Shown here piece after piece: positions 59,515-64,000 of a stretch of 64,000 bases of DNA. The translations under genes and the position numbers were made by a program. This DNA is from Climacium dendroides (lineage: Eukaryota; Streptophyta; Bryopsida; Hypnales; Climaciaceae). The notes below the pieces were generated by a model. The model had not been told where the DNA came from and did no database searches. It saw only the letters and a program-made list of their open reading frames with translations. Where the stretch lies: contig OX467087.1 in the NCBI GenBank assembly GCA_950106755.1, forward strand, positions 24,308,047 to 24,372,046, in the 5' to 3' direction. Position 1 is the first letter of the stretch, and each line of letters starts with the position of its first letter.

Positions 59515-61490
59515 ATGATTGTTTTAGGTAGGGTGTGATTTTTGGGTGTGCCCTCGGGTGTCCCACTTTAACTCCTAAATGTCCAAGGGTTTTTTTGAGC
59601 TTTTAGAAATTTGCTCTAAATTGAACAAAAAGTCAACATTTTGATCTATTAGAGTATCAAACTACTAGTGGCTTATTTTATTGACAATTTATTATACCTC
59701 CCTTTGCAAGCCATTCATGCTCATATTTTAGATGTTGATATTTTGGTAATGATGATAATAGGTGTTCAATGTTTAGTTCATTTTGGAAATGTCTAAATAC
59801 AAGAATTTAAACAAATTAATAAATGTACAAAGTAAAAATGGCTAAAAGAAAATATAAGTATTTTGAAACTTTTTTCTTATGAAGTTCTTAGCCAATCCAG
59901 TAGAAACCCAAGCCAAGATGATTTGTAACTTTTGGACACGTAAGTAAATATTTTGTGAATTGTCAAAGTTGAAAGTATAAGGTGTCTATACTTACTGCAA
60001 GATCTTTAGCTAGAGATGTAGTGTAGCAGATGGGTGTACTTATAGAGACTGACTTGGAAATTTAGGATGTTGTTAGATTATATTTCTCACTTGCATGATC
60101 TTCAAACATGTTATGAAGTTGGATAATATTTTTGTTTAGAAAAAGACTTTTGTTTATAGAAAAAACAAATAGAGAATATGAAATTCATAAGTAGCAAGTA
60201 ATGGTAAATTTTGTTGATTTAACCGTAGAGCACAATAAATCAATAATTATTTTTCCAGAAAAAAAACAATTCAAAATTGTCAAATATGATAATTTGAACC
60301 ATCTTGAGTGTTAAAGACATGACCAATCAAATAATGGACAGGCTAGAAATTACAAAGAAAAATAAAAAAATAGAGCATAATTTATCAAATAAAAAGAAAT
60401 TTGAATTAAAAAATTGGTCCAATTGTGCATTTGTCATGTTATAATTACCAACCACTATAAAAGTTGGAAAAAAAATCCCAAATCTTAACATACATTTGAA
60501 ATTCTTTTTGTTGTTTTAGATGCCAATTTCTCTAATAGTGGTTACTCCAAAAATTGACTAAATGAGTTCCATTCAACTTAAAGATAGTCACTGGAATATC
60601 CCCAAAAATTGGCATCTATTTTTAGAAATATTTATTGCCAACCCTAAGCAACAAGTACGATATTCTACAATATACATATAAATTTTTTGATATATTTAGG
60701 CATATTTTGTATTTGATATAAATTTTCTTCATTTTTCTTCATTATAAGTTCAGGTTTTCAAACTCAATAGAGAACTTTTATGACTTATAGAAAATGTGTA
60801 TATAATTTTGAAATTTGAAAACATTAATATCAAAATTTTCATTTCACAAATACAATAGTCATGAAATGGGATAATATGTGCTTAGTGAAGGGTTTTGAAA
60901 TTTGAGTGAATTATAGTTAGTCCCTTCGGAAGAATTAACCTTGTAAGGACACTAAGGTTAAAAAGTGGTTGATGAATGAATTTAAGATCATTGTAGAAAT
61001 AAGAAATACACCTGTTGGTCCAAGAATTCGATCATTTTTTAATGACTAACATGATGATAGGCCTTATTAACTAGCCTCAAAAATGAGTTTATCCTAAGGT
61101 GTAATAACGGCACATTAGAAAAAATTATATGAAAATCTAGTCACAAATGTTACTTAAAATGTGGGCTAGAATATCAAGAGAAGGGATTAAACAAGAACCC
61201 ATTTACTTACAACATTCTATCTATCATTATCCTTACATAATTGGTTTAATCTTCACAAATAATCCAACTATTTTCATTGTATATTTTACATTGGTAGAAG
61301 CCTCTTGTAGTTGTATGTTCTTGATTCAATATTTGGTAGATTTCAAGAGTTTAGTAACCACAATTGAACTTGTAATTAATGTGTAGTTCTACCATTGCAA
61401 ACTTTGTAGTTGAAGATCCAACTAAGCTACTTGATTCATCATGAGGATCTTTCATGCAAACTTGATGTCCCAAAATACACAAGGTTTCAA
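59515..61490. other. AT-rich intergenic stretch, no gene seen
   Basis: Strongly AT-rich with short frames only; nothing was recognised. Confidence 0.5.
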
Positions 61491-61499
61491 CACGACTTC

Positions 61500-62941
61500 T
61501 TCGGGGGAGCACTATATAGGAACTCTGTTGATCACGTGCAAATAAGAACTTATTATTTGGAGGCTATGTAGGTAATTTTTTTTTAATTTATGGATTTTTT
61601 TTTACCTAAATTTCTAAACTTGCTTATTTCATATACCCTAAAATTTAGTTGAAATTTTTTTGGGTGTCCATTTTTTATACCCTATGTTCATTATAAATAC
61701 AACATAGTGAACAATGTTTTACTAAAACTTAGAAGGATAGGATGCACACTTTTTTACGAGAAGGTTTGCCTAAACATTACACTTGTACTTTGTAGTTAAC
61801 CTTGAATGCTGAAATTGCAAACTACATTCATGGTAGAAATGCGGAATTACACCACTTGCAATGAAACGAATTGAATTTGAAATTTGAATCAAAACATAGT
61901 ACTAAGAAAAAACAATGGAAAAACAATGGAAAAACAATAGAACAGTACCCAAGTTCAAGGTTTAGGTCTACAGATAATTCTCAAAATTGTGGTGTATATG
62001 AACACATGATTCACCATGAACAAGTTTCCAGAAACAAAGGTTTGAACAATATGCTTGGTCCACAGTTTAATGTCCATGCAAAGTGAATCTCAAAACTCAT
62101 ATACGGAACTTGGACACTCAAGAAAACTAAATTGATTCCTACAAGAAAAATTCTACTATTGTTGACCTGCATGTTTGTAAAGAACAACATCAGTGACTAC
62201 ATAACAGAAATGCGCAAGAAAGGAAAAAAGACCTCTGACGTCAAGCTTCCCAAGGTATTCTGGTTTAGACGCATCAGACTCCAATGTCTATACTATGACC
62301 TTCTTGGCAACCATGTAAACGCCAAATGCAAAACCCTACCCCCAACCCCTAACTAAAAGCATCTACAAGCTCAAACATAATCCACAATACAATCACCTAA
62401 ACTACTCACCAATTTGTAGCAGAAGTTCACGACAAAACCTTTAATCTGAAGCATCTGCAAGCAACATAAGGCCTACAACCTTGTATTGTCCACAAATTTG
62501 TCGCCCAAAATCAAGATTTGAAAAAAATACAGGGCAAAACAAATCTGAAAACCTCCGGTGGTAGCCCTAACGATTTTTCACTGAACCTATGGTATCGGAT
62601 GGGACACTCACTCATACATCCAATGTTCCTCATCCATCCGCTATCAGGACATGGGATTCCAAGACATGGGATTCCACCCTCGGTACTTCCGTTATATTTA
62701 TACTGTATTAAGTATAGTAGTGGAATGTTCATGGAGGAGATTTGGGGGGGCTACTTTAGAAAAAAATCGATAAAATTTAGTAATATATAACACCCTTCAT
62801 TATTTATAATGACTAGTAACCCATTATGTAGATGCTAATCTACTTTGAATAATTGTTGAAAATTTAGGTCCAACACAATTAAAAATGCCCTTCATTTGTT
62901 CGTACACTAACATCAAAAAAAGGGGGAGTGCACCCCCCGGG
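61500..62941. mobile_element. hAT-like non-autonomous element, 1,442 bp, imperfect 8-bp TSD
   Basis: The left end TTCGGGGGAGCACTATATAG and the right end GAGTGCACCCCCCGGG resemble the ends of the 47,280-47,868 element. The flanking octamers are ACGACTTC (61,492-61,499) and ACGACTCC (62,942-62,949), one mismatch. No transposase frame was found inside. Frames of 70-90 codons within it show no domain. Confidence 0.7.
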
Positions 62942-63040
62942 ACGACTCCCAATGAATTTGGCTATTGCTACTAGTAGAGGATTCACCAATTTTAGAATTG
63001 GCTATGTAATATTCTTCAAGACATAATTTTTTTATAACAC

Positions 63041-63133
63041 ATAGGATTTTCATATCAATAAATTGTCTTATGACAATATTAAAATTGATAAGAAAATCCT
63101 ACGTCTTATAAGACGTAGGATTTTCTTATCAAT
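63041..63133. repeat. 50-bp perfect palindrome with a third partial arm
   Basis: Positions 63,084-63,133 are fully self-complementary (ATTGATAAGAAAATCCTACG ... centre TTATAA). A diverged third arm, ATAGGATTTTCATATCAAT, stands just upstream at 63,041-63,060, so the left half of the palindrome could pair with either side. Confidence 0.9.
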
Positions 63134-63139
63134 GTCATT

Positions 63140-64000
63140 ACTAGTGTAGATTAGAGGGTGCATGCATGGCTATATTTATTGAAGATAAATGCAATTGAGG
63201 TGGTGAGATTGGTACTTTACTCATTTTTGCCATATGCCCATAGAAATGTACTAAATTATTATCTTAGATACACATAGCAAGGCTTGTCCTCAAGTCTACA
63301 CCTAATAGGGGATCTTCCAAATAAGGCCCACAAGAGATATTATTCATGCTAGTTATCATTGTTGCATGCTTATAACAACATTGAATGAAACACACTTATT
63401 TGATAATTAATAACCATTACTAATCAAAGTAAAGTTTATGACTTTGGTATGATTGAAATTGATTAACATGAGTAATCTTGCATATACAAAATTAGTCAAA
63501 AGGTGTAGTATGAAGAATGATTCTAAATTGAAAGTTCTAAAGCCCTTTGAAAATGCTTTCATTGGGTTAAAAATCTAACCTATTTCACTAAGTTTACTTT
63601 TAGTCAAATTGTTTGAAGTAACTCATTTAATCTATTTATCTTGTAACATTAAAATTCATCCTAATTTTCTTGGACTTCATCCCTATTCCTTTGAAACAAA
63701 ATTAAAAGATTACTAGGCAACAAGCTAGATTCACTCTCTATGCAAAATTATGAGTCACCTTCGATTTTTTGTCTCAATGTTTAATGAATTGAATTTCAAA
63801 AAGATTGTTGAATATAGACTTGTGTAGAAGATTTTAAACAAGCCATTTTGGCCAATCATTGAATAGGAATACAGTTGAAATTAAGGGAGCACATAGCTAG
63901 GTTTGGATGCACCAATCCATTTTTTCAGCTTGGGAGACCAACTCAAATCTCTAAGTAAAAACTTGACCCTATTTTATAGTTGGTTACTTTTGTATTTCAT
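63140..64000. other. AT-rich end of window, no gene seen
   Basis: No feature could be supported. Confidence 0.5.

Noticed and set aside
1..64000. LTR retrotransposons
   Set aside because: No pair of direct long repeats with TG-CA ends, primer-binding site or reverse-transcriptase motif was seen; repeats here are inverted-repeat DNA elements and local tandem arrays.

Overview
The window is nuclear DNA from a land plant. It holds three well-supported protein genes and one tRNA gene in about 64 kb, separated by long AT-rich stretches full of small inverted-repeat transposons. Evidence for a plant is direct: a plant-type PRMT5, a cinnamyl/sinapyl-alcohol-dehydrogenase-family gene with four GT-AG introns, and a MIKC*-type MADS-box gene whose intervening region is built from several tiny exons. 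The low gene density, the abundance of MITE-like elements and the style of the MADS gene suggest a seedless plant (moss, liverwort, lycophyte or fern ally), but this placement is inference and I could not name the species.

Layout. 1-1,320: tandem duplications, an intronless tRNA-Leu(CAA) and a 253-bp inverted-repeat element. 1,320-11,870: AT-rich, no gene seen. 11,870-17,840: a transposon-rich stretch with nested insertions (one three levels deep) and a 291-bp near-perfect hairpin flanked by an 8-bp direct repeat. 18,400-22,300: the CAD-family gene in five exons. 22,660-27,190: inverted-repeat elements, including a 3.2-kb foldback with arms of about 850 bp. 27,500-29,980: three diverged ~165-bp repeats leading directly into an intronless PRMT5 gene. 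30,000-53,000: mostly AT-rich repeats, further MITEs, two hAT-like or CACTA-like non-autonomous elements, and a few GC-richer islands that may be gene fragments or non-coding exons. 53,000-57,620: GC-rich leader and the MADS-box gene. 57,620-64,000: 96-bp repeats, short hairpins, a second hAT-like element and a 50-bp perfect palindrome.

The three genes have no obvious joint function; they are independent transcription units, all on the + strand. CAD would act in the cytosol in phenylpropanoid or general aldehyde reduction, PRMT5 in symmetric arginine dimethylation of histones and splicing proteins, and the MADS protein as a DNA-binding dimer in the nucleus.

The most interesting single observation is in the MADS gene. 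The exon encoding the start of the I region is duplicated in tandem (54,214-54,270 and 54,382-54,447). Both copies have splice sites, both keep the same 2-2 phase, and they differ largely by synonymous changes, which suggests a functional pair of alternative exons. All exon models were built by eye from reading frame, GT-AG sites and family knowledge; no alignment or expression data were available.
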